Assembly: GCF_003947415.1 (NCBI RefSeq)
Contig: NZ_QHKL01000006.1
Location: 310,001-374,000 of the forward strand
Direction: 5' to 3'
Source: Amycolatopsis sp. WAC 01376
GTDB taxonomy: Bacteria > Actinomycetota > Actinomycetes > Mycobacteriales > Pseudonocardiaceae
DNA: 64,000 nucleotides
Shown one piece after another: positions 52,429 to 61,000 of the stretch. Position numbers and translations under genes: made by a program. Below the pieces are notes generated by a model. That model saw only the letters and a list, made by a program, of their open reading frames with translations, had not been told where the DNA came from and searched no databases. Numbering within the stretch: position 1 is the stretch's first letter; each line of letters begins with the position of its first letter.

Positions 52429-53517
52429 ATGCGTGTCTTGACCTTGAATCCCGGCTCTTCGAGCCTGAAGACCGCCCTGGTGGTCAACGGCACCCCGGTC
52501 GGATGGTGGTCGTCGGACCTCACCGGAGCGGAGGCGACTTCCGTGACCGTGCAGGCACTCGCGCAGTGGTCCACTGTGGACGCTGTGGTGATCCGGTTCG
52601 TCCACGGCGGTTCCCGGACCGGCCCGGTCCGGCTCGACCAGGAGACGCTGGAGGCACTCGAACGGCTTTGCCCCCTCGCGCCACTGCACCAGCCGCAGGC
52701 GATCGCCATGGCCCGGGAAGTCTTCCGGCAACGCCCCAAGCTGCCGGTGATCGCCGCCTTCGACACCGCATTCCACACCGGCCTTCCCAGGAAAGCCGCC
52801 CAGTACGCCCTCCCGAGGGAATGGACAGCGCAGGGAAGGCTGCACCGCTACGGCTTCCACGGCCTGTCTTGCAGACACGCCGCACGCCGGACCGCGGAAC
52901 TGCTCGATGTCGAAGCCCCGCGCCTCCTGTGTTGTCATCTCGGCGCCGGCGTGTCGGTGACCGCGATCCGGGGCGGACGGAGTGCGGACACCACGATGGG
53001 ATTCACACCGTTGGAGGGGCCCGCCATGGCGACCAGGTCCGGCTCGGTGGATCCTGGGTTGCTGTTACACGTCATGCGGACGGCGCCGATGTCGGTCGAC
53101 GACATGGAAGAGGCGCTTTACCACCATTCCGGGCTCGCCGGAATGACCGGGACGAACGGCGACCTCCGTGCCGTGCTCACCTTGGAGGCCGCTGGAGACC
53201 CCGATGCCTTCACCGCGATGGACGTCTACCTGCATCGGATCCGCCGCGAGATCGGTGCGATGGCGGTGAGTCTGGACCGGCTGGACGCGGTCGTGTTCAC
53301 CGGGGGAGTGACCGAACACCAGCCCGAGTTGCTCGGCCAGCTGGCGGAGGGCCTCAGCGTCCTGGGGATCTTCGTCGATCCCGCCCGTTGTCTCGGCGAC
53401 GGAGACCGGGCGATCAGCCCCGAAGGCGCGCCGGTGACGGTGTTCGCACTCGGTACGGGCGAGGACGTCGAATTGGCGCTCGAAGCCGAGACCGCCCTCA
53501 CCGCGGTCCAGGTGTAG
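52429..53517 (+). CDS. ackA: Acetate kinase
   Basis: A 362-residue enzyme making ATP and acetate from acetyl-phosphate: NPGSSSLKTALV near the start, FDTAFHTGLP, YGFHGLSCRHAARRTAEL, HLGAGVSVTAI, then FTGGVTEHQPE. It is about 30 residues shorter than typical AckA, but the catalytic Arg/His/Asp motifs are recognisable. ATG 52429 has AAGGAG upstream. It uses the product of the phosphoketolase encoded nearby. Confidence 0.92.
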   Translation: MRVLTLNPGSSSLKTALVVNGTPVGWWSSDLTGAEATSVTVQALAQWSTVDAVVIRFVHGGSRTGPVRLDQETLEALERLCPLAPLHQPQAIAMAREVFRQRPKLPVIAAFDTAFHTGLPRKAAQYALPREWTAQGRLHRYGFHGLSCRHAARRTAELLDVEAPRLLCCHLGAGVSVTAIRGGRSADTTMGFTPLEGPAMATRSGSVDPGLLLHVMRTAPMSVDDMEEALYHHSGLAGMTGTNGDLRAVLTLEAAGDPDAFTAMDVYLHRIRREIGAMAVSLDRLDAVVFTGGVTEHQPELLGQLAEGLSVLGIFVDPARCLGDGDRAISPEGAPVTVFALGTGEDVELALEAETALTAVQV

Positions 53518-53527
53518 CAAGGGAAGA

Positions 53528-53565
53528 GAAAGGCCACGGACGAGTCATCTCGCCCGTGGCCTTTC
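53528..53565. terminator. Bidirectional terminator between ackA and usp
   Basis: Arms GAAAGGCCACGG (53528-53539) and CCGTGGCCTTTC (53554-53565) pair exactly, with further inner pairing. It begins 11 bases after the ackA stop and faces the minus-strand usp gene. The A and T runs at the stem ends fit intrinsic termination in both directions. Confidence 0.75.
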
Positions 53566-53574
53566 GAGTCGCTG

Positions 53575-54051
53575 TCAGGAAGCGCTCGGGCTGAACCGGT
53601 GCACCGCCTCGGGCGTGACGAGCACGATCGGGCAGGTGGCGTGCTTGATACATGCCGTGGCGACACTGCCGAACACGAGCCGTTCCAACCCCTTTCGGGA
53701 CGGTGACCCCAGCACCAGGAGATCGGCACCATGAGCCGCCGCGAGGAGCTCTGAGGTAGGATTTCCTTGCCGTACCGAGGTTTCCACCGGCACGTCCGCG
53801 TCGAGCCTCGCACGCGTCCGTTCAGCGGCCTCCTGCACCGAATAGCCGTCCCGGACAGGTACTCGGCCGTGTGGCTGGAGAGCGAACGAGGTTCCGGGCA
53901 GGAGTTCCTCTCTCGGCAGTACGAGAAGGACCTCGACGCGATCACCGCGGGAGACGGCTTCGGTGATGGCCCAGCTGATCGCTTCTTCGCCACCGGGCGA
54001 CCCGTCGGCGCCGACGACGATGCGGCGCGCGTTCTCCGGGCTTGTGTTCAT
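53575..54051 (-). CDS. Universal stress protein, single domain
   Basis: A 158-residue Usp: RIVVGADGSPGGEEAISWAI at the start, LLVLGSPSRKGLERLVFGSV as the loop. The second glycine of the nucleotide site is replaced (SPSRKGLERLVFGSVA), so ATP binding may be weak. It overlaps the upstream CBS gene by four bases and is the last gene of that short operon. Confidence 0.9.
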   Translation of the reverse strand: MNTSPENARRIVVGADGSPGGEEAISWAITEAVSRGDRVEVLLVLPREELLPGTSFALQPHGRVPVRDGYSVQEAAERTRARLDADVPVETSVRQGNPTSELLAAAHGADLLVLGSPSRKGLERLVFGSVATACIKHATCPIVLVTPEAVHRFSPSAS

Positions 54052-54467
54052 GGTTCGTTCCTTTGCGACGGGAGATCGATCCTTGCGCGGAGGAGGTCCT
54101 GCCAGGTGACGACACCGATCACGCGGCCGAGCTCCAGCACCGGGACCGACCTGAGCCGGTGTTCGAGCATTCTGTCCGCGAGATCGGTGAGATCCGCGTC
54201 CGGATGTGCGCTCACACCCGGAGCCCGCATGATGTCCCGGACGGTGGTGGGCGCACCCAAGTGCACGCCGGCATCGGGCCCACCGTCCAGCCGCGGATCG
54301 GAGAGATAGTCCGCGCGGAGGACGTCTTCCTCGGAAAGCAGGCCGATGAGCCTGCCGAGGTCGTCGACGACCGGCAGCGAGGTGATTCTCTTGCCGGTCA
54401 GTACGACGATCGTCGCCGCGGGTGTCACCGCGACGACAGGGGTGGTCATGACCTCACGTACTCGCAT
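54048..54467 (-). CDS. CBS-pair protein
   Basis: A 139-residue protein made only of two CBS domains: VREVMTTPVVAVTPAATIVV, SLPVVDDLGRLIGLLSEEDV, VRDIMRAPGVSAHPDADLTD, SVPVLELGRVIGVVTWQDLL. ATG 54467 is the natural start; the longer open frame upstream crosses the DosR-like box. It resembles Hrp1-type proteins of the hypoxia regulon. Ligand probably an adenine nucleotide. Confidence 0.88.
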   Translation of the reverse strand: MRVREVMTTPVVAVTPAATIVVLTGKRITSLPVVDDLGRLIGLLSEEDVLRADYLSDPRLDGGPDAGVHLGAPTTVRDIMRAPGVSAHPDADLTDLADRMLEHRLRSVPVLELGRVIGVVTWQDLLRARIDLPSQRNEP

Positions 54468-54524
54468 GAACCGAGTGTCGGCCTGGCGGTACGCCGGCGA
54501 CACCGCTGGAGGTCCCGCAAGGGA

Positions 54525-54538
54525 GGGACGGTCGGCCC
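54525..54538. promoter_or_regulatory. DosR/DevR-like box
   Basis: GGGACGGTCGGCCC, 58 bases before the CBS-usp operon and between it and the divergent Rv1733c-like remnant. It matches the upstream box at 46437 at 12 of 14 positions. Confidence 0.5.
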
Positions 54539-54609
54539 TGTCCGGAGTGAACGAGCACGCGCGACGCTGACGACACCACCCGCTGAGGACATCGTCGGAG
54601 GTCGAGGCC

Positions 54610-55071
54610 ATGGAAGCGTCGTCACGTTGGGCGCGAGCCTGGCACACCGTTCACATCGGGCACAATCCGCTGGCGCGGTGAGGATTGCGCCGAGGCGACA
54701 CTCCTGGAGGATGGGGCGCCGCTCCCATGGGCGGACGTGCGGGTTTGACGCGGGACACCCTCCCCGCCGAAGCCACCTGGTCCACTCCCGGAGGAGAGGT
54801 CCGAATCGGCGAAGTCCCGGCGACCCGGGGCACGCGAGCGGGAGCGAAGGTGCCTGTCTGGCTCGACGGTGAGGGCAATCCAGTGACCGCACCGCTGACC
54901 GCGCCCGACGCACGGCTGACGGGAATCGGCGCGGCCATCGGACTTTGGCTGGCTGCGGTCGCGACCTCCTGGTTGCTCTACGGGCTTGTCCGGCTAGGGC
55001 TTGATCGAGCGCGCTTCTCACGTTGGCAACAGGAATGGCTCGAGACGGCTCCGAAATGGACGTCCTGGTAG
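54610..55071 (+). pseudogene. Rv1733c-like membrane protein, broken (copy 1)
   Basis: The first 23 codons from ATG 54610 read AWHTVHIGHNPLAR and stop. That is the start of the Rv1733c-type family (compare RRLHLGRNPLAR in copy 2). After the stop, a frame from about 54685 resumes with the loop end and the second membrane helix: VPVWLDGEGNPVTAPLTAPD, then LWLAAVATSWLLYGLV and RFSRWQQEWLETAPKW. The first membrane helix is lost, and only part of the outer loop remains. An ATG at 54727 could still make a 114-residue fragment. Confidence 0.7.
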
Positions 55072-55165
55072 CGGTGCCGAAGGTCCCGGCTCGCCGGGGC
55101 CCACGGCACTCCCGGCCCGGGCGCTCGCGGAGCAGGCTGAGAGGCAACGAACAGAGGAGCGCGCC

Positions 55166-56122
55166 ATGGTCGTCACGCAGTCACCGGTCATCATGGCCGC
55201 GCTGGAAGCGGCCGTACGGGCGCCGTCACCGCACAACTCGCAGCCGTGGATCTTCGAGTTGGCGGCGGATGCGATCGATCTGGTCCTCGACGAGGACCGG
55301 ATATTGGAGATCTGCGATCCCGACGGGCGAGAAGCCCGGCTGGCCTGTGGGGCCGCCTTGTTCAACCTGGAAGTCGCCATAGCCGCGGCGGGACGGGTCG
55401 CTGACATCGAACTGGCACCCGAGCGTGACCGGCCCTCCTTGCTCGCGAGAGTGGAACTGGGGCCCCGGCATAGGCCGAGTTCGGCTGAGCGGAGGCTTGC
55501 GGCCGCGGTGCCGCGGCGTTTCAGCAACCGGCGCCCGTTCACCGAGCAGGCAGTGCCGCCCGCGGCGCGGGCCGCGATGGTCCAAGCGGCGCAAGAGGAA
55601 GGCGCCGGCCTCGTTCTGCTCGACGAACACGGACTGCTGGAGCCGGTCGCGGGGCTCATCCGCCGTGCTGACCACATACAGAACCAGGACACGGCCTTCC
55701 AAGCAGAGCTCCGCGACTGGGCCAAGAGCCACGGCGGTGACGACGGCGTACCGGACTTCGCGGGCGGGCCCCGGTCCGCGGGCGGTCTGCTTCCCGTCCG
55801 GCATTTCTCCGGCAGTAAGGAGATCCGGATCTTCGAACAGGACCCGCTGGTCGCCGTCCTGACGACCCCGAGCGACGGATCTCTGTCGCAGGTCCGTGCT
55901 GGCCGGGCAATGCAACGAGTCCTGCTCACCGCCACCGATGTCGGAATGAGCGCGTCGTTCTACTCCCAGCCGATGGAAATCCCATCCACCCGCGGGGAAC
56001 TCCGGGCGCTACTCGGAGGTGCCGATCATCCGCAGACTGTCTTCCGGCTGGGATACGGCTATCCCGGCGTACCGACGCCGCGTCGGTCGATCGCCGCGGT
56101 CGTCCGGGAGAAGCGGGTATGA
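55166..56122 (+). CDS. Acg-family nitroreductase-like protein
   Basis: A 318-residue FMN-type protein: VRAPSPHNSQPWIFEL, ILEICDPDGREARLACGAAL, then RAGRAMQRVLLTATDVGMSA and VFRLGYGYP near the end. It is a paralogue of the 37391 protein and of DosR-regulated Acg/Rv3131. AGAGGAG precedes ATG 55166. It overlaps the next gene by ATGA, starting a three-gene unit with a second such protein and a Usp. Confidence 0.85.
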   Translation: MVVTQSPVIMAALEAAVRAPSPHNSQPWIFELAADAIDLVLDEDRILEICDPDGREARLACGAALFNLEVAIAAAGRVADIELAPERDRPSLLARVELGPRHRPSSAERRLAAAVPRRFSNRRPFTEQAVPPAARAAMVQAAQEEGAGLVLLDEHGLLEPVAGLIRRADHIQNQDTAFQAELRDWAKSHGGDDGVPDFAGGPRSAGGLLPVRHFSGSKEIRIFEQDPLVAVLTTPSDGSLSQVRAGRAMQRVLLTATDVGMSASFYSQPMEIPSTRGELRALLGGADHPQTVFRLGYGYPGVPTPRRSIAAVVREKRV

Positions 56123-56937
56123 CGATGAACGGATCCCTGCGGACCACGGTCCCGGCGCATGTCTGGTCGACCGAGGAGAAGCGGATCCTCGTCGCGGCGG
56201 CACGGTTCGCGGCACGGCGATGGCTCGGCGACGAATGGATCCTTTCCCTGCGAGGCGACGCGGTGGATCTGTTCGAGAAGCCGCACGACACTCAGTGGCT
56301 CCGCGACCGCGGCGGTCGTGCCAGGTTGATCGCCTGCGGTGCCGCGCTCGCCCATCTCGAGGTCGCCGTCCGGGTGCTGGGCTGGTCACCGCTGGTTGAT
56401 CTGCCCGCCGACGTCCTCGCGCTCGATCGGGTCGCGAGAATCCGGGCAACGGCCCGGACACGTCCGGATGCCGGTGATTTCGCGCGGTTCGGCGCGATGT
56501 CGGGCCGGGCGTCGAAGCCCCTTCCGTCGTCTTTGCCCGCGTGGGGCCGGAGGGTCGCGGAGGCGTGCGCTTCAGGCGGAGTGCACGTCGGTTCGCTGCC
56601 TCCGCACAGCGCGCGAGCGCTGCCCAAGGTCGGCGGGCAGATCGGCCGTAAGGCGGCGCCCGAGATCGAAGACCGGGCCGGAACCTGGTCGGCCTTCGTG
56701 GTCGGCAGTGAAGCGGAAGCGCGTCCCCAGCTCGTCCGTGCCGGGGCGGTGTCGCAACGGTTGCGGCTCGCCGCCGCGGAATACGGATTGCGCAGCTGCA
56801 CGTTCACGGAGCCCTTCGACGTGCCGGGAGTTCGAGGCTCACTCGCCGGAATCGGTGGGGCCGCGGGTATTCCCCAGCTGGTCGTCATCGTCCGGAACCA
56901 TCAGAGAACACCGGCAGAGAAGGGATACACGTCATGA
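56119..56937 (+). CDS. Divergent Acg-like nitroreductase-fold protein
   Basis: A 272-residue protein with the same overall plan (FEKPHDTQWLRDRGGRARLI, ACGAALAHLEVAVRVLGWSP, then RAGAVSQRLRLAAAEYGLRS). It lacks the N-terminal SxHNSQPW flavin motif and a central stretch. It may be a regulatory or flavin-storing paralogue that no longer catalyses. Overlaps both neighbours by four bases. Confidence 0.7.
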   Translation: MTMNGSLRTTVPAHVWSTEEKRILVAAARFAARRWLGDEWILSLRGDAVDLFEKPHDTQWLRDRGGRARLIACGAALAHLEVAVRVLGWSPLVDLPADVLALDRVARIRATARTRPDAGDFARFGAMSGRASKPLPSSLPAWGRRVAEACASGGVHVGSLPPHSARALPKVGGQIGRKAAPEIEDRAGTWSAFVVGSEAEARPQLVRAGAVSQRLRLAAAEYGLRSCTFTEPFDVPGVRGSLAGIGGAAGIPQLVVIVRNHQRTPAEKGYTS

Positions 56938-57440
56938 CAGACCACACCACGGAGAGGCGGATCGTCGTCGGAATGGACGGTTCGGCGAGTGCGGCGGCAG
57001 CCGTTCGGTGGGCGGCTGAGCAGGCGACGCGGCAAGGTGCCGTGCTGCAGGTGGTCAACGCGTGGTTCCACGACGCCATGCTGGACGACGCGTCAGCGAA
57101 TCACACCGTCGCTCAGGCGAAAGACGTGCATCTGAAGGCACTCGAAGCCGCGACGTCGAAACTGCTCGACGGTCACGAGGCACTCCAGGTGAGCTACGAG
57201 GTACCCCTCGGGGACCCGGGCGATGTCCTGGTCGAGCAGTCGGAGGGCGCCTCCATGCTCGTTCTCGGCAGCCACGGCACAGGGAAGCTGCGAGAGCTGC
57301 TCGTGGGCTCGGTGTGCAACGCGTGCCTGCACAACGCGACCTGCCCGGTCGTCGTGATCCCGCCGCCCGCCCGGAGCCCGGGCAGCAGTCTTGGCCGGCT
57401 CCTGAACTCCGTTGCCTACGAACCGGGCCCGATTCTCTGA
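56934..57440 (+). CDS. Universal stress protein, single domain
   Basis: A 168-residue Usp: RIVVGMDGSASAAAAVRWAA, then MLVLGSHGTGKLRELLVGSV and NACLHNATCPVVVIPPP. The loop GSHGTGKLRELLVGSV keeps the glycine signature for ATP. It is the last intact gene of the nitroreductase unit and of the island. Confidence 0.92.
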   Translation: MTDHTTERRIVVGMDGSASAAAAVRWAAEQATRQGAVLQVVNAWFHDAMLDDASANHTVAQAKDVHLKALEAATSKLLDGHEALQVSYEVPLGDPGDVLVEQSEGASMLVLGSHGTGKLRELLVGSVCNACLHNATCPVVVIPPPARSPGSSLGRLLNSVAYEPGPIL

Positions 57441-57465
57441 GGACACCTGAGCCAGGAGAGATGTC

Positions 57466-57808
57466 ATGCGAGAGCAGCCAGGAATCGTCACCGTGGTGTG
57501 GCGACGGCTTCACCTCGGGCGGAATCCACTGGCCCGCTGGTCCGACCGGGTTGAAGCCGCGTTCGCGGTCGGAGCCGTCCTGGCCGCCTTGCTGGCGATC
57601 CCGCTCGCCGCCGCTGTGGGATCCGACGTATGTGACGCCCACCGACGCGACGAGCACCGGGATCGGCGTCGGTACCGGAATCTGGCTCGCGTTCGTGACC
57701 CTCCTGGCCGGCCTCTTTCTGGGCGGCCAGACGATGCTCGGCCGTGCGCGTAGCGCCGCCTGGGCCCGGGAGTGGCAGCGGGTCGCCAAGGACTGGACCG
57801 CCGCCTGA
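57466..57808 (+). pseudogene. Rv1733c-like membrane protein, broken (copy 2)
   Basis: From ATG 57466 (CAGGAGAG upstream) the frame encodes the cytoplasmic start and first membrane helix: RRLHLGRNPLARWSDRVEAA, then VGAVLAALLAIPLAAAVG. Near 57625 the readable protein moves to another frame: TPTDATSTGIGVGTGIWLAF, LLAGLFLGGQTMLG, WAREWQRVAKDW. The outer loop of about 100 residues between the helices is missing and the frame is shifted, so the gene is inactive. Confidence 0.75.
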
Positions 57809-57821
57809 GAAAGGAGTACCC

Positions 57822-57890
57822 ATGCGAATCCTGCTGACTGAGGCCGTGTTCGGAGACGCCGCCGTTCCCCAGAACGCGCTGTCTCATTAG
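57822..57890 (+). pseudogene. Truncated 5' end of a hypothetical gene
   Basis: ATG 57822, preceded by AAAGGAG, begins MRILLTEAVFGDAAVPQNAL and stops after 22 codons. MRxLxTEAVFG resembles the start of small proteins seen beside phosphoketolase and Usp genes in actinomycetes. The rest has been replaced at the inverted repeat 57877-57898, which marks the island's right border. Confidence 0.5.
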
Positions 57891-57898
57891 ACAGCGCA
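57877..57898. repeat. Inverted repeat at the island border
   Basis: GCGCTGTCT-CATT-AGACAGCGC, nine-base arms. It lies exactly where the truncated gene ends and the next accessory region begins, so it may be the scar or end of an inserted element, or a terminator for either side. Confidence 0.55.
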
Positions 57899-58046
57899 TT
57901 TAGTACCAGTTGCGTGACCTGCTGGATGACCAATCCGAGGGCGGCTCTACGGTCCTGTTGCGATGGTGCGGCTCGTACAGTCTGGCCTAGGGTGGTCAGC
58001 CACGTGAGTTCCTGGGTGGCGAGTCGCCTCCGCGTGGTCAGCGGCG
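57899..58046. other. Gap with a possible transposase-like remnant
   Basis: On the minus strand the gap reads LATQELTWLTTLGQTVRAA, then DRRAALGLVIQQVTQLVLNA in one open frame running into the inverted repeat. It has no start and no clear family. It may be the remains of the element whose insertion cut the gene at 57822. Confidence 0.3.
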
Positions 58047-61000
58047 CTATTTGCCGGTGTTCTTAGTTGCAGCGGGATCTAGCCGTGCCGCCAGGTCCTC
58101 GAATATGCGCGTCACGCTGGACTCGCGCTGGGCGATGCGACGCAAACGGGCAGCACCTGCCGCGCGCTGGGTTTCTGTGCCGGTCCGGGCGGCTATCTCA
58201 ATCGCCACGCGCGGGTCTGTGTCGGACTTGTTGTCGGCCGACGATGCGGCCGCAGAGATCGCAGTGCGGGCGGCGAGGAGGTACGGGCCGACGAATGGGG
58301 CCTGCAGGAGGTTCGGCGCGGCACGCAGCAGCTCGTCCAGCAACTCGGTGTCCAGTCGTTCCAGGCAGCGCATGGCTTGGTCGGCGGCGATTAGTGGGTC
58401 AATGACCGCATCGTAGACGTCGTCGATCGACCCGATGGCCGACTGGATCAGCCGCAGAATGCCGAGGTGTTGGCGGGCCACTGGGTGCTTGCTTGCGGCC
58501 TTCAGCAGGGTTAGCGTCCGGGGGTCTGAGATGAGGTTGGGGTGTTTCTTCAGGATCGCGCGGGATCCCTCCCATGTTGACGTTGTCAGCCAGGCCTGTA
58601 ATTCTGCGGCGTGAGCGTGCGTCGCACGGTGGATGGCTAAGGTCGTGTCCAGCCCGCCGGTGCGAACCTCGTCCAGCAGGTCGTGCAAATCGGTGAGGCC
58701 GTCGACCTCTGGGTAGAGGAAGCGGGCCAACACGACGCCAGTCTTTACATCGTCGGTGAGCAGCGTCGTTGCGTTGTCCCGGATGATGGACTCGCGGGTT
58801 TCCCAGTTCTGGCTGCTGAGCCACTGATTAAGCAGGTCTAGGAGAGGTCCTGGTAGGTCTGCGTAGGTCCAGGTCGGCAATCGCGCTCGCATAAATGTCG
58901 CGGCGTCCGGCCGTGTTTCCACCACTTCGGCGACTGTGTCACGGATTCTCTGGCGGGCGGCACCGCTGTGTACGGGAAGGTCGGGCTCAGCGGCTGTTGA
59001 CGCGGCCAGCTCTAGATCGTCGAACACGCTGTCGATATCGAACGGATGCGCAGCGGAATCGACGTCGAGATCCTGCAAGCGCCACAGAGCACGCCTGGCA
59101 ATCAGTTCAGCTTGCGGTCCCGGACTTAAACCTCGCCATGCAGCCAGGAAGGCGGCCAATGCCCCCGCACGATCACCAACCTCACTACGCAGGCTGGCTT
59201 GGTTGTTCAACGAGTCGGCGAGGTCGGGTAGGAAGGCGCCGGGGTTGGTCTCGGCGAGTTGCCGATAATGGGTGACGGCTTCGTCAATCGCGGCCAATGC
59301 CCCCGCACGATCACCAACCTCACTACGTCGATTGGCTTGGTTGTTCGACGAGACGGCGAGGTATGGCAGGAAGGCGCCAGGGTTGGTCGCGGCGAGTTGC
59401 CGATAATTGGTGACGGCTTCGTCGATCGCGGCCAATGCCCCCGCATGATCACCAACTCCACTGCGCAGGTTGGCTTGGTTGTTCAACGAGCTGGCGAGGT
59501 CGGGTAGGAAGGCGCCGGGGTTGGTCTCGGCGAGTTGCCGTCGCATGGTGACGGCTTCGTCGATCGCGGCCAGTCCCCCCGCACGGTCACCAACCTCACC
59601 ACGCAGAGCAGCTAGGTTGTTCAACGCCATGGCGAGGTCGGGTAGGAAGGCGCCGGGGTTGTTGTCGGCGAGTTGCCGTCGCATGGTGACGGCTTCGTCG
59701 ATCGCGGCCAATGCCCCCGCACGATCACCAACTCCACTGCGCAGGTTGGCTTGGTTGTTCAACGAGCTGGCGAGGTGGGGCAGGAAGGCGCCGGGGTTGT
59801 TGTCGGCGAGTTGCCGTCGCATGGTGACGGCTTCGTCGATCGCGGCCAGTCCCCCCGCACGATCACCAACTCCACTGCGCAGGTTGGCCTGGTTGTTCAA
59901 CGAGTCGGCGAGGTCGGGTAGGAAGGCGCCGGGGTTGGTCTCGGCGAGTTGTCGATAATGGGTGACGGTTTCGTCGATCGCATCCAGTGCCCCCGCATGA
60001 TCACCAACTCCACTGCGCAGGTTGGCTTGGTTGTTCAACGAGTCGGCGAGGTGGGGTAGGAAGGCGCCGGGGTTGGTCTCGGCGAGTTGCCGTCGCATGG
60101 TGACGGCTTCGTCGATCGCGGCCAGTCCCCCCGCACGATCACCAACCCCACTGCGCAGGTTGGCCTGGTTGTTCAACGCCGTGGCGAGGTCGGGTAGGAA
60201 GGCGCCGGGGTTGTTGTCGGCGAGTTGCCGTCGCATGGTGACGGCTTCGTCGATCGCGGCCAGTCCCCCCGCACGATCACCAACCCCACTGCGCAGGTTG
60301 GCCTGGTTGTTCAACGCCGTGGCGAGGTCGGGCAGGAAGTTGCCGGGGTTGTTGTCGGCGAGTTGTCGATAATGGGTGACGGTTTCGTCGATCGCATCCA
60401 GTGCCCCCGCATGATCACCAACTCCACTGCGCAGGTTGGCTTGGTTGTTCAACGAGCTGGCGAGGTCGGGTAGGAAGGCGCCGCGGTTGTTGTCGGCGAG
60501 TTGCCGTCGCATGGTGACGGCTTCGTCGATCGCGGCCAGTCCCCCCGCGCGGTCACCAACCTCACCACGCAGAGCAGCTAGGTTGTTCAACGAGCTCGCG
60601 AGGTCGGGCAGGAAGTTGCCGGGGTTGTTGTCGGCGAGTTGTCGATAATGGGTGACGGTTTCGTCGATCGCGGCCAATGCCCCCGCACGATCACCAACCC
60701 CACTGCGCAGGGTGGCCTGGTTGTTCAATGCCATGGCGAGGCTGGGCAGGAAGGCGCCAGGAACGCTCTTGTCGTTCTCGTCCAGCCGCCGATAATGGGT
60801 GACGGTTTCGTCGATCGCGGCCAATGCCCCCGCACGATCACCAACCCCACCACGCAGGGTGGCCTGGTTGTTCAACGAGCTGGCGAGGTTGGGCAGGAAG
60901 GCGCCGGGGTTGTTTTCGGCGAGTTGCCGATAATGGGTGACGGCTTCGTCGATCGCGGCCAATGCCCCCGCACGATCACCAACCCCACCACGCAGGGTGG

